From Pseudoalteromonas luteoviolacea (GTDB taxonomy: Bacteria > Pseudomonadota > Gammaproteobacteria > Enterobacterales > Alteromonadaceae): a stretch of DNA of 64,000 nt. This document shows positions 35,897-44,998 of this stretch, one piece after another (positions within the stretch are counted from its first letter, which is position 1; each line of letters opens with the position of its first letter). A program made the position numbers and the translations under genes. The notes beneath the pieces are model-generated. The model made no database searches, was not told where the DNA came from, and saw only the letters and a list, made by a program, of their open reading frames with translations. The DNA lies in contig NZ_JAGJEH010000002.1 of assembly GCF_018100925.1 (NCBI RefSeq), forward strand, positions 186,001-250,000. Direction: 5' to 3'.

Positions 35897-38800
35897 ATGC
35901 AATTGTCTTCAATGATATCAAAAGGGTGCCTATTTGCATTAGTTGCATTCCTTTTTGGCTGTGGAGGTGGTAGTGAGGAGTCTCAACCTCAACCGACTTC
36001 TACAGAAACGCCGTCAGTCAAGCCGCAGCCGACTACCCCAGAACCGCAACCGACAACCCCAGAGCCCCAACCTATAACACCTGATAATCAAAAGCCGACT
36101 GTTGAGATTGAAGGTGAAGTAAGTGGACAAGAGCGTCAAGCTTTGGTTTTGACTGCCAACGCGTCTGATACCGATGGCACAATTGTTAGTTATCATTGGC
36201 AACATGATGCAGAGCTTGAGGTTAGTTTATCTGGTACAGATAGTCAGAAGTTAGAGTTAAGTACCCCAGATATTCAACAAGATGTCGCCATCACATTCAC
36301 TGTTACAGTCACAGATGATCGAGGTGCGAAAGAGACTGCTACTCACACTGTTATTTTCGAGCGCAATGAAATAGCCGTGCAATTACAAGGCATGGTTACG
36401 GACCAGCCGATCCCTAATGCGACGGTAACAGCGACGATAGGCAATGAGACGTTTACTGCAATCGCGAATGCACAAGGGGAGTATACCCTTGATATCGCAG
36501 CAGATGAATCAAGCAAGGCTGCGCTGGTGCAATTACATGCTCAGGGGGTTGGTGATCAGTCTCGCGTAGAGTTTATTTCACAATTGCCCAGTATTGATGA
36601 AATCGTTATCAAATCCGGAGCGGATAAAGTCTTGCTGGCAACTGAGTTATTTGGTGTTAATGTTACCAATGTAACGACGGCTGAGTACGCACAACTATCT
36701 AAGCATGAGGGCGCATTTGACTCTCTTGCTCAGTTACAGGATACACTGCTGTTAGTTGATACAGCTGAAAAGATGAAGCTAGCAACCTTAATAAAAGCGA
36801 TTGTTGATAACGATATTGACCTTTTGCCGACCAAATTCAGTTCAACACTCGCATTGGTATCAGACAAATCGGGTGCAGAGCAGCTATATTCTGAACTTGA
36901 AGTTACACATCCTGAGTTACTCAAGAAAGCGTCAGAAGGGTTACTTGAGGATGCAACATTACTGCCTGGTTTGGCATCGGAATTGATAGGAGATTACACT
37001 CTTTCCATCCCAAATAAAATGCATGGTTTGTTAGTCAACCTCACCTTTAATGAAGATGGTACTGGAACAATTACGGCTGGAGAATCTGCAAGCTTTAATT
37101 GGGAAAAAAATGCTCAAGTTGTGACATTATCTTTTGCAGAGCCTGTGGTAATAGTACCGCCAGGTGTTCAGACGGACTTTGGGGCGAGTGCTAAGACAGT
37201 CCTTAATCATTTATCGCTCACTATGATAGAAGAGCGAAATGGTGTGATAGAGGCCTATGTTTCATATGAGCATGGCTTAATTTTTGACTTAATGCCTACA
37301 CCGCTAAAAAATAGTACAGAAGCTTTTGCAAACCTACTTAAAACAACCCCTGACATATCGATAAATGAAGAGGCATTGGTGGGGGAGTGGTATGTTCAGC
37401 ACCATATGCTTGAGTACTCGTTTGGAGAGACTCTAAAGCTTGAATTTTTTGCAGATGGTACTGCAAGCCAAGGCTCAGGCGAAATTACTTGGCAGTGGCA
37501 CCTAACAGAAACTGAGTTGGTGTTGGAGAACACAGATAAGAGAGTAGCCTACCAGATTCTCGATCACACTTCAGGTAAATTCAATACCAAGGTATTTGGT
37601 CACTTGAAAGAAAGCGACTCAATCTTAAATGGCGCAGTATTTGTGAAGCAACAGGCGTCGGGCTTTGATAGTTTTGACTTTATAGGAAGTTGGACTAGTA
37701 CTAACTCACAATATGACAGTCGACAATTTTTCTTTTTTGAAGACAACACTTATCTAACTCAACTTGGGTATTCAAGTGTATGGGCTTTAGAGCAAGGGCA
37801 GATTGAGCTGGGGGAGTTTCAATGGAATGGTCATAAGGTCAGTCACTGTGAAACCACCCAATCATCTTGCCAATTTAATTCAGCAGGCGTATTTGAATTT
37901 GTGGGAGTTTTTGGTAACGACATTGCCGTTAGGTATACCAAGCCAAATATTTATTCCCCCACAGTTCCTAAGAGTCAATCATATTTGAAGTTTTTTACAA
38001 TCCACTCAGAAGATGGACAACAGCTTCTCAATACTTTAATGCCATATAGTCAAACCAGCACGCTTTACGGTCTAGATGATACACTGAAATTCGAGATGCA
38101 ATGCCCTAGCGGTCCTTGTTATGCAGTTGCTGAATACAAAGGCGTTGCTTACCGAGTTGAAGATAAAGGCACATACATGGTGTTATCTAATGATGATACG
38201 AATGAACAATTAGTGCTTTTTGCAGAAGTTGTATCGTCAACTGAACTCGAGGTGTGCATTCGCTCCGTTAGCGGCCAATGTGATGAATCAAATACCGCTA
38301 CATTTTCCACCTTAGGCCCTGAATTGGATTTTACTGTGACCGTCGAAGGACAAGGTACATTGATTGCACATACTGACAAGCCAAGGCTTGGTGAGGTACT
38401 GTCATTGACTGTGGAGCCAAGTAATGGCTACATCGTGAGCGAAATTTCTGGCTGTAATGGTTATTTTTATGATCAAAGCATGACGTTTGAAGTTTATAGG
38501 CCACCTATGTCTTGTCACATTACAGCTAAATTTATCAAAGGAAATGACTTCATTGGGCAGCTGCGACTACTTCGAAAGGGTTTTTATGCGCCTGAGCATT
38601 TCGACATTGACATTCGAGCTTCTGGAGAGGGGTTAGTGTCTCATGGAGCTTTATACTCAAACTTTACTTGGCAGGCGGCTGAAGGAGGAGGGATAACGGC
38701 ACAATTGACACAACCGCAAACAGTTTCTCTGGATAAAGTAACAGCCTCCAGTGATGATTTCATTGAGGTTGTAATTACTGGCTTTGACCTGAATAAGCAT

Positions 38801-39928
38801 GCAGAAGGGATCGAGGTTGTTTGGCACCGTCAATTGAACAATCAAGGCGAAATTCACCTTGTAGATAGTTTGGTTGATGTGTTAGATGATAGGCGAGACT
38901 TTGCTGAGATTAGCCTGACACAGACGCAGTTTTTGGGAACTTGGTCACTGGGCTATGGGGCAGCTGAGCACTTCTATTTTACGAAGCATATGAGTAAAGA
39001 TGCATATTTACCTTGGTTAGATACGTACCAACTAGTGCTCAAAGAAAATGGAGAAGGCGAAATCCAAAGCGGGGAAAAGGTCACGTCAATTAGTTGGTCA
39101 TGGCATGGTAATTATATCGAGATCATTGAGATGGGAGACTATAGCAATATCATCCATGTATCTTTGCTGAAAGAGCTCGATGGCAGTTATCAGTTTAGTG
39201 CACGATATGAATCAGGGCCTTATATGTCTGCATTGCAAAAAGGGGCTGGTATAATGGTCAAGCATCAAACAACAGCACCAATTATTGAAAACTCTCCAAG
39301 TGTTTGGCGGATTAAAAATGGCTCAGAACTAGCAGGTTTAGAAGGGATGGAAGTTTACGGCAACGGTATTGTTAGGATGGGAACCGCTATTACGTATAGC
39401 CACGCTTATTTTGACGACAATAAGCTGTACCTACAAGATTTTTGGAATTCAGAAACGCATCAAACGGATGCTAGTTGCACCAATGAAAAGCCTGAGTGTG
39501 TTGAGCGAGCATATCGGCGATTAATGCCGCTTGCTCAGGGGGAAAAAACGTTATTTACACTTGATACTTATAAAATCAATGACGGGTTATCTGAAACTTC
39601 CATGCTTAGGGTAATAGAGCGAAGCTCTGGGGAAAGTTTCACAAAGTTTGAACCCTTTATGCTATCTCAATTCAAATTATATCAAACTATAGGCGAAAAT
39701 AAGCATATGTGGAGTACATGGTATGTCAATGGTGTATATAAAATGGATACTTCATTTGGGCAAGGTGATGCTCAGTTAGACGAGGCCGGTAGGATCAAAT
39801 ATCACATTCAGGATGAATACTATTATGTGCAGTTGCTTGAAGCTTCTAGTGATGGACTTAAGGTATGCTATTACGCAGAGAGTGACTCATGCTCTGAGGC
39901 AAATGAAATCTTTTTGAGTTATCAGTAA
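35897..39928 (+). CDS. giant modular lipoprotein with PKD-like domain
   Basis: A 1,343-residue lipoprotein: signal with lipobox LFGC (Cys22), glycine patch, then a proline-rich spacer built of TTPEPQP-type repeats (about 36-65). A PKD/Ig-like domain follows (about 68-155; VLTANASDTDGTIVSYHW and FTVTVTDDRGA), then a carboxypeptidase-regulatory-like fold (PIPNATVTATIGNETF). The long remainder holds recurring units with FNEDGTGTI, FFADGTASQG, KENGEGEIQ followed by SWSWH/TWQWH, suggesting an internal beta-rich repeat of about 150-250 residues. Probably a surface protein; function unknown. Monocistronic. Confidence 0.75.
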   Translation: MQLSSMISKGCLFALVAFLFGCGGGSEESQPQPTSTETPSVKPQPTTPEPQPTTPEPQPITPDNQKPTVEIEGEVSGQERQALVLTANASDTDGTIVSYHWQHDAELEVSLSGTDSQKLELSTPDIQQDVAITFTVTVTDDRGAKETATHTVIFERNEIAVQLQGMVTDQPIPNATVTATIGNETFTAIANAQGEYTLDIAADESSKAALVQLHAQGVGDQSRVEFISQLPSIDEIVIKSGADKVLLATELFGVNVTNVTTAEYAQLSKHEGAFDSLAQLQDTLLLVDTAEKMKLATLIKAIVDNDIDLLPTKFSSTLALVSDKSGAEQLYSELEVTHPELLKKASEGLLEDATLLPGLASELIGDYTLSIPNKMHGLLVNLTFNEDGTGTITAGESASFNWEKNAQVVTLSFAEPVVIVPPGVQTDFGASAKTVLNHLSLTMIEERNGVIEAYVSYEHGLIFDLMPTPLKNSTEAFANLLKTTPDISINEEALVGEWYVQHHMLEYSFGETLKLEFFADGTASQGSGEITWQWHLTETELVLENTDKRVAYQILDHTSGKFNTKVFGHLKESDSILNGAVFVKQQASGFDSFDFIGSWTSTNSQYDSRQFFFFEDNTYLTQLGYSSVWALEQGQIELGEFQWNGHKVSHCETTQSSCQFNSAGVFEFVGVFGNDIAVRYTKPNIYSPTVPKSQSYLKFFTIHSEDGQQLLNTLMPYSQTSTLYGLDDTLKFEMQCPSGPCYAVAEYKGVAYRVEDKGTYMVLSNDDTNEQLVLFAEVVSSTELEVCIRSVSGQCDESNTATFSTLGPELDFTVTVEGQGTLIAHTDKPRLGEVLSLTVEPSNGYIVSEISGCNGYFYDQSMTFEVYRPPMSCHITAKFIKGNDFIGQLRLLRKGFYAPEHFDIDIRASGEGLVSHGALYSNFTWQAAEGGGITAQLTQPQTVSLDKVTASSDDFIEVVITGFDLNKHAEGIEVVWHRQLNNQGEIHLVDSLVDVLDDRRDFAEISLTQTQFLGTWSLGYGAAEHFYFTKHMSKDAYLPWLDTYQLVLKENGEGEIQSGEKVTSISWSWHGNYIEIIEMGDYSNIIHVSLLKELDGSYQFSARYESGPYMSALQKGAGIMVKHQTTAPIIENSPSVWRIKNGSELAGLEGMEVYGNGIVRMGTAITYSHAYFDDNKLYLQDFWNSETHQTDASCTNEKPECVERAYRRLMPLAQGEKTLFTLDTYKINDGLSETSMLRVIERSSGESFTKFEPFMLSQFKLYQTIGENKHMWSTWYVNGVYKMDTSFGQGDAQLDEAGRIKYHIQDEYYYVQLLEASSDGLKVCYYAESDSCSEANEIFLSYQ

Positions 39929-40190
39929 TTCATAGTGTCCGCGCGGCGGCAAAGCTTGTCGTCGCTGTGGGCTGTTTGATTAATCCAATCAGGCGTGCAA
40001 ATGGTTTTCTGCTCTCTATTGGATTTTTAAGTATGATTTTTGAGTCGCCATACATGGTGCATTTTCATATTTTGGACACCTTGTGATCAGACTATTGAGC
40101 CGCCCCCTTGTAGCCTCGGCATAACGCATAAACGGTAGTTTGACTAAATATCTCAATCTTTGAGCCAAGCTTTCAAATAGCGCGAGGACA
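39929..40190. other. intergenic region between converging genes
   Basis: About 260 bases after the giant lipoprotein, before a strong terminator. No gene or structured element is convincing. Confidence 0.35.
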
Positions 40191-40216
40191 AAAAAACCAG
40201 CTTTCGCTGGTTTTTT
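40191..40216. terminator. bidirectional intrinsic terminator
   Basis: A6-CCAGC-TTTC-GCTGG-T6, a compact perfect hairpin with U runs on both strands, 42 bases from the decarboxylase stop. Confidence 0.92.
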
Positions 40217-40257
40217 CTTATACTAATCGCACTTAATAAATGACTGTTTAGTCACAC

Positions 40258-41913
40258 TTATTTTTTCTTCCACTTCGCATTATCAGGTAAAGATTTAGGT
40301 GGCACTTTAACTTGAATTAGCGAAGGGCTATCTAAGTTCTCAAGAGCTCCTAGAATTGCGTTATTGAGTTCTTCATAGGTGTTGACAGTCCAACCCTTAC
40401 ATCCAAATACGTCTGCGAGCTTACAATAGTCCCACTGGTGCAAAATACAAGATTCGAAAAATGGCTGATCACTTGAAAAAATTTCTGCATCGTACAGCCA
40501 TTGTTCAACGCCATATACGCCGTTATCCATCACAAATATAATGGGGTTGAGCTTAAACCTTGTTTGTGTAGATAGGCATTGTGGTGTCATTTGAAAACCA
40601 CCATCCCCTGAGAAAACAAACACGCGCTGGTGGTCTTTTTTCGCAAGGCTCATGCCCGTTGCAGCAGGTCCAATATAGCCAATGGATGAGTACGTTGGCT
40701 GCGCGACAAATCCTCTCGGGGTACCTACTTTTAACAGTAGACTACCAAAAAAGTTTAAGCTGGCGTCACTACCTATCAACACATTGTCATTTATGTACTC
40801 TTTATCTTGGATATAGTCGTAAAAACCCTGATATGTGATGGAACCACTCAGGCTTTCGCAGATATTTGGTACATCGCAGGGGATTGCACACGATGGCAAG
40901 TCACTCAAAGGTTGCAGGGTGAGCGCTTCAATAAAATTGGCCAGTGGTACTTGTGGCACAAAATAAGTACCTAGTTTTACAGTGTCCCAAGCAACCAACG
41001 CTGTTTTGTCGTAGTCGACGGTTTGGCCAAGGGAGTTAATATCCGAAAGCCATACACCTAGCCCCAAAATAAAGTCGGATTCTTCTACTAACTCTTGAGT
41101 GATCGCAGAAGAAGCCTGGCCGTCGAATACACCAGCAAAAAGTGGGTCATTTTCTGAGAATACCGCTTTACTGATGAGTTCGGTTACATAGGGGAGGTTC
41201 AGTTTTCTGATCAATGCATTTGCTTGATCATGAAGTCCCATTCGATCTACTTCAGCGCCAAGCCACACAATTGGCCGCTTGGCCCCTGCCAGCGACTGCT
41301 GAATTTTGTCAACGGCTTTGTCAACGTTATCTTGCAGTGGGATAGGCGTAAGCGGTACTAGTTTGCCAACAGGAGCTGCACAGGGCTGCTCAACCATATC
41401 TTCTAGCAGCTCAATATAAGCTGGCCTTTTTTGTGAGATACATTCAGTTAAGGCATAGTCAATTAACCTAGGTGCCAGCTCTGGGTTGTCCAATTTAATG
41501 GCGGCTGCCGTGATATTTTTGTAAATATTTAAATCAGTTTCACCGTCTATCATATGGTGATATGTAAACCCGGTTTGTTGCGCTGTCAGGCGCTTCTGAA
41601 TACTTGGTGCTCCATTGATGACGACCACAGGTATACGTTCTGCGTAAGAAGCGGCAACGGCATTGACGGCACTTAAGGTACCTGCTGAATATGTGAAACA
41701 CATAGCGCCAATGCCTTTCAATCTGGCATAACCATCAGCGGCGTACCCTGCGTTTAGCTCGTTGACCTCTTCGACTAATTCGATACTACTGGGCTCAATA
41801 TGTTTGTTGATCCACTCAATTGTGTAATCACCTGCGATAGAGAATAAGTGGCCGAGCCCTAGCTCTTCTAGCCGTTGAGTTAAATATTGTCCTACTGTGT
41901 ATTGTGTATCCAT
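40258..41913 (-). CDS. ThDP-dependent 2-oxo-acid decarboxylase (pyruvate/indolepyruvate type)
   Basis: A 551-residue thiamine-diphosphate enzyme of the pyruvate/indolepyruvate/phenylpyruvate decarboxylase group, which turns 2-oxo acids into aldehydes. Visible are the N-terminal YTVGQYLTQRLEELG and FSIAGDY, the activating Glu in NELNAGYAADGYAR, the HH pair in GFTYHHM and the ThDP/Mg motif GDGGFQM ending about 28 residues on at MDNGVYGVE. Length fits the family. AGGTGG precedes the ATG. It lies 38 bases after an MBL-fold gene in the same direction. Which oxo acid it takes cannot be read off. Confidence 0.87.
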   Translation of the reverse strand: MDTQYTVGQYLTQRLEELGLGHLFSIAGDYTIEWINKHIEPSSIELVEEVNELNAGYAADGYARLKGIGAMCFTYSAGTLSAVNAVAASYAERIPVVVINGAPSIQKRLTAQQTGFTYHHMIDGETDLNIYKNITAAAIKLDNPELAPRLIDYALTECISQKRPAYIELLEDMVEQPCAAPVGKLVPLTPIPLQDNVDKAVDKIQQSLAGAKRPIVWLGAEVDRMGLHDQANALIRKLNLPYVTELISKAVFSENDPLFAGVFDGQASSAITQELVEESDFILGLGVWLSDINSLGQTVDYDKTALVAWDTVKLGTYFVPQVPLANFIEALTLQPLSDLPSCAIPCDVPNICESLSGSITYQGFYDYIQDKEYINDNVLIGSDASLNFFGSLLLKVGTPRGFVAQPTYSSIGYIGPAATGMSLAKKDHQRVFVFSGDGGFQMTPQCLSTQTRFKLNPIIFVMDNGVYGVEQWLYDAEIFSSDQPFFESCILHQWDYCKLADVFGCKGWTVNTYEELNNAILGALENLDSPSLIQVKVPPKSLPDNAKWKKK

Positions 41914-41951
41914 GCTGATCCACCTATAAAATGAGTTAACATCAAACTTTG

Positions 41952-42782
41952 TTAGTATTCACTAGCGCCATCAAACAGTCTGGGTAAGTAAATATCGAAA
42001 ATGGCTGGGCATTGCCGTGTCGGGAATTTGTGTAGCATAAACTCTTTGAATGCCTCATTCTTAAGTCCATCTGCAATTGCTTGTTTAGCGGCAATGAGAT
42101 ACTTAAGGTTTTCGGTAACTTCTTTTTTATCTGCTGGAGCGCCGTGACCGGGCAAAAACAGTTCGTAATCTGATATCAGCATATCTTCATACTGCTCCAT
42201 CCAGTGGTCGAGGTATTTAGTCAGGTATAAATGTGTGCCGCTATATATTAAATCTTGTGCAATGAATACGCCTAAATCAGGTAACTTTAAGGTAATACCA
42301 TAATCAATTTCAGTATCTATGATCCGTTCGATTACATATTTAACGCCATCGATAATTTCAACGCCTGGATACACAGCATGTTGTGGGATCACAACCTTTT
42401 CAGGTGCTAAATCACCTAATTTCCCCATGTGATCTTCACGAGATTCCTCCCCGTGCTCTTTGAGGAACTCAATGGTTTCTGGCAGCGTGTAAATTTCTAC
42501 ATCCGCAAAAGCATCACCAAGACCAAACCAATGATCAGGGTGGCGATGGGATAAATATAATCTTTCAATGGGTTTTTTTAAGCTGTCGGCATACTCACGG
42601 AATTTTTTCGCATATGGGCTTAAAAACTGACCATCAATGAGCACCAGTACATTTTCGCTCTCTATGATATGCGTGGCATTGGCGATGTTGTCGCCTTCGT
42701 AAGAGGAGATAAAAGTATGGATTTTCACCTGACCAGATTGCTTAACGACAATCTTAATAGGGTTAGTGATCGGTATGTTCAT
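41952..42782 (-). CDS. MBL-fold metallo-hydrolase
   Basis: A 276-residue metallo-beta-lactamase-fold protein. The metal motif LSHRHPDHW (HxHxDH), the DLIYSGTHLY segment and LPGHG are present at family spacing. The ATG at 42782 is used; it lies five bases after the stop of a short upstream frame. Members include glyoxalase II-like, lactonase and quinohaemoprotein-accessory enzymes, so activity is open. Cotranscription with the decarboxylase suggests hydrolysis of a related acid derivative, but that is a guess. Confidence 0.83.
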   Translation of the reverse strand: MNIPITNPIKIVVKQSGQVKIHTFISSYEGDNIANATHIIESENVLVLIDGQFLSPYAKKFREYADSLKKPIERLYLSHRHPDHWFGLGDAFADVEIYTLPETIEFLKEHGEESREDHMGKLGDLAPEKVVIPQHAVYPGVEIIDGVKYVIERIIDTEIDYGITLKLPDLGVFIAQDLIYSGTHLYLTKYLDHWMEQYEDMLISDYELFLPGHGAPADKKEVTENLKYLIAAKQAIADGLKNEAFKEFMLHKFPTRQCPAIFDIYLPRLFDGASEY

Positions 42783-42787
42783 GGCAT

Positions 42788-43003
42788 TTACTCGCTGTAA
42801 AAGATAAAAGTGACAAAACACCGTTGCCCGGTGCTTTGCGTCAGCTGAAAGAGTGCAGCAGTGGTATGTTTCAGATTAATACTGTATGAGGTAATTGAGC
42901 TGCCAAAGGGTATCGCAGAAGTATCGGAGTTGATTGAAATTGCTTTACATGGGCGTAAAAGCGAACCTTTGTAAAGCATATCGAGTGACTGAGTTTTATT
43001 CAT
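42788..43003 (-). CDS. small ORF upstream of the MBL gene (uncertain)
   Basis: A 71-codon frame beginning MNKTQSLDMLYKGSLLRPC behind GGACGTTGAA and ending five bases before the MBL ATG, an arrangement suggesting translational coupling. The product is Ser/Thr-rich with two Cys and no recognisable domain or signal peptide. It could be a real small protein, a leader frame or chance. Confidence 0.4.
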   Translation of the reverse strand: MNKTQSLDMLYKGSLLRPCKAISINSDTSAIPFGSSITSYSINLKHTTAALFQLTQSTGQRCFVTFIFYSE

Positions 43004-43095
43004 TTCAACGTCCATTTTCAGTTTTTACCACGTCCTAAAAGCGTTTTTAGCGATGCTTTTTGGCAAAATACGTCTTTGATTAAGTGTTTAAACGA

Positions 43096-43116
43096 CCACC
43101 AGTTTAGTACTGGTGG
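43096..43116 (-). terminator. probable terminator after the GH15 gene
   Basis: CCACCAG (43096-43102) pairs with CTGGTGG (43110-43116) around a seven-base loop, 13 bases past the GH15 stop; TCGTTTAAA follows on the minus strand. Confidence 0.65.
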
Positions 43117-43128
43117 CTGTCGGTCAGT

Positions 43129-44565
43129 TCAAATCTTCAGGGCATTTCGCAAATCAATGGCAATAGCAACTGACACATAACTCCAAGTTAAGTGCTCTGC
43201 ACTGGTCATAAACCCATCGTAGCGACTGAATTGCTCGGATAAAGATGTTTCTTCTCCGGCATGGATTTGTATCCGTCTCAGGTAGGCATCACCTAAAGCT
43301 TTTAAACCGACAATAATTGTTTTGAAGGTCTTGGTGCGACTGCTAAAACATTCGCCTGTTTCAAGTTTGCAGTCTGTATCGACAAGTTTTACTGCAAGTG
43401 TTAACTGGCCAAGATTGTATTTATTGATTTCAATGTTTTTCTGCTCAGTGAATAAGGCGGCAGCTTTGTAACAAATACTGCTCAGAGAGGCGGTGCACAA
43501 AAACCAAGGATTGCCTTGCCCAAGTGGTGCGCTGCCTGCATATTTGTCTTCAGGGTAACGCCCAATACCCGGCGCGATAGGATCTCCAGACGTGGTGCTT
43601 TCAAGCGAATTTATTGAATAAAGAGGATCAAATGCTTGATGCAGTGCATAAGCGGTTGCCAGTACTTTATCTTCGTGTGGGTTTATAAATGGATGAGAAT
43701 CAGACAGTGCTTGGCAAATACCTAAGGTTGTTGCGACATCAAGATTAGATGCTTTGTAGTCCAAGCCACCAACACGATTTAAAGTTGTTAAATAATGACT
43801 TTTTTCTTCGCTCCAAAAATCATCCATTGCGCTCTCAATGAGTGAAGCTTGTTGATTGTAGTAATCAGCAGCACCTGGATCATTGAGTATGTTGGCAAGG
43901 TCAGCGCCTTCTCGCAAAGCGGTTCGCTGGAGCATGCGAGTATAGAAGTGTGTACCGTCAACTTCTTCCCATAAATCAAAACAAGGGTCTTGCCAGTGAT
44001 TAGCAACGAAGTCTAAGTCAGCCTTGATAATGCTAAATGACGGTTCTTTTGAATCATAAAGGGTACCAGTTACGTAGTCTTTCTCACCATTTTTTAGCAG
44101 GATATTTGCCCAGCGAGTAATGGTGAGTGCACGTTGTGCAGGCCCATCATTTTGCGGCCTTCCCCAGGGCCCATTAAACGCTTGTCCAGTGACGTAAAAC
44201 TTAGGTTCGCCGAGACTGTTGCTGACAGTTGGAGTGGTTTGGTTGATCTTAGTAAACTCAACATAATCAATCATCATGTCGTAGTATTTGTCTTTAAAGT
44301 TTCTATGGTCCAGCCCATTTAGTTTAGCAATTTCGCTCATGGTGCGGGCTGCATCTCTTACCCAATGGTAGTAATAGTTAGGATTCGTGCGCGAAGGGGA
44401 AGCTAAAACAGCACCGCGCTCTCCGTCGTCAGGTGAAATATTAGAGATCATTCTCTCCAATACGTGTTGTCTGGCTGTTTTCGTCCATTTATCAAGGGAC
44501 TGAGCATCGATAGATGTAAGGTATTCTTGCTCTGTTTTGAGCAGTGTATTCGTTTGAGTTGTCAT
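43129..44565 (-). CDS. GH15 glucoamylase-like glycosidase
   Basis: A 478-residue glycoside hydrolase family 15 (alpha/alpha)6-barrel enzyme, expected to remove glucose from non-reducing ends of alpha-glucosides. Motifs include NYYYHWVRDAA, NGPWGRPQNDGPAQRALTI, DLWEEVDGTHFYTRMLQR (general-acid Glu), GRYPED, GNPWFLCTASL and SAEHLTWSY (general-base Glu). The ATG at 44565 is used; the longer frame to 44706 adds 47 residues of poor composition. No signal peptide is visible with either start, unlike secreted amylolytic enzymes, so a cytosolic substrate is likely. It is divergent from the GMC oxidoreductase operon. Confidence 0.86.
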   Translation of the reverse strand: MTTQTNTLLKTEQEYLTSIDAQSLDKWTKTARQHVLERMISNISPDDGERGAVLASPSRTNPNYYYHWVRDAARTMSEIAKLNGLDHRNFKDKYYDMMIDYVEFTKINQTTPTVSNSLGEPKFYVTGQAFNGPWGRPQNDGPAQRALTITRWANILLKNGEKDYVTGTLYDSKEPSFSIIKADLDFVANHWQDPCFDLWEEVDGTHFYTRMLQRTALREGADLANILNDPGAADYYNQQASLIESAMDDFWSEEKSHYLTTLNRVGGLDYKASNLDVATTLGICQALSDSHPFINPHEDKVLATAYALHQAFDPLYSINSLESTTSGDPIAPGIGRYPEDKYAGSAPLGQGNPWFLCTASLSSICYKAAALFTEQKNIEINKYNLGQLTLAVKLVDTDCKLETGECFSSRTKTFKTIIVGLKALGDAYLRRIQIHAGEETSLSEQFSRYDGFMTSAEHLTWSYVSVAIAIDLRNALKI

Positions 44566-44936
44566 AAGTGTTCCAAGAATAAGTCTGTTTACTGTCTCGG
44601 AATGTCGGTGTGAGAATTCAAACATACAACCTAGTTCATTCACTAACTGTCTCACATTAGCAATCCGTTGTAGTCGCACTAAGTGCATCAGAAAGTATAT
44701 ACACAAAAAATTGCTGACTGCTTAAATATTTTGATTTTTTTAACAAGTTATTAATTTAATAAGAAAAACACAAATGTTTCAGAAATGGCTTTTAATACCT
44801 AAAAGTGATCTTGAGTTTTTGCACTTAAAGCCTGTTTTTATCTACATATTTACTTATTTTAGAGACCTTTTTCTGCTATTTAGACATTGTTGGTTTGATG
44901 TTGTTTAATTTTTAATTGCATTTATTTTTTATCTGC
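44566..44936. other. divergent control region between GH15 and the GMC operon
   Basis: About 370 bases without a gene. An 11-base palindrome GCACTAAGTGC (44676-44686) lies on the GH15 side and may be an operator; TTGCACTTA near 44818-44826 repeats part of it. No regulator gene is adjacent. Confidence 0.4.
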
Positions 44937-44942
44937 TACACT
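44916..44942 (+). promoter_or_regulatory. probable promoter of the GMC oxidoreductase operon
   Basis: TTGCAT (44916-44921) and, 15 bases on, TGC-TACACT (44937-44942, extended -10) lie about 57 bases before the GMC ATG. Confidence 0.5.
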
Positions 44943-44998
44943 GAATTTTAGCTTAAATGTTAATGCTGTTGTTAATGAAATAGGACGGGGACGCTTGA

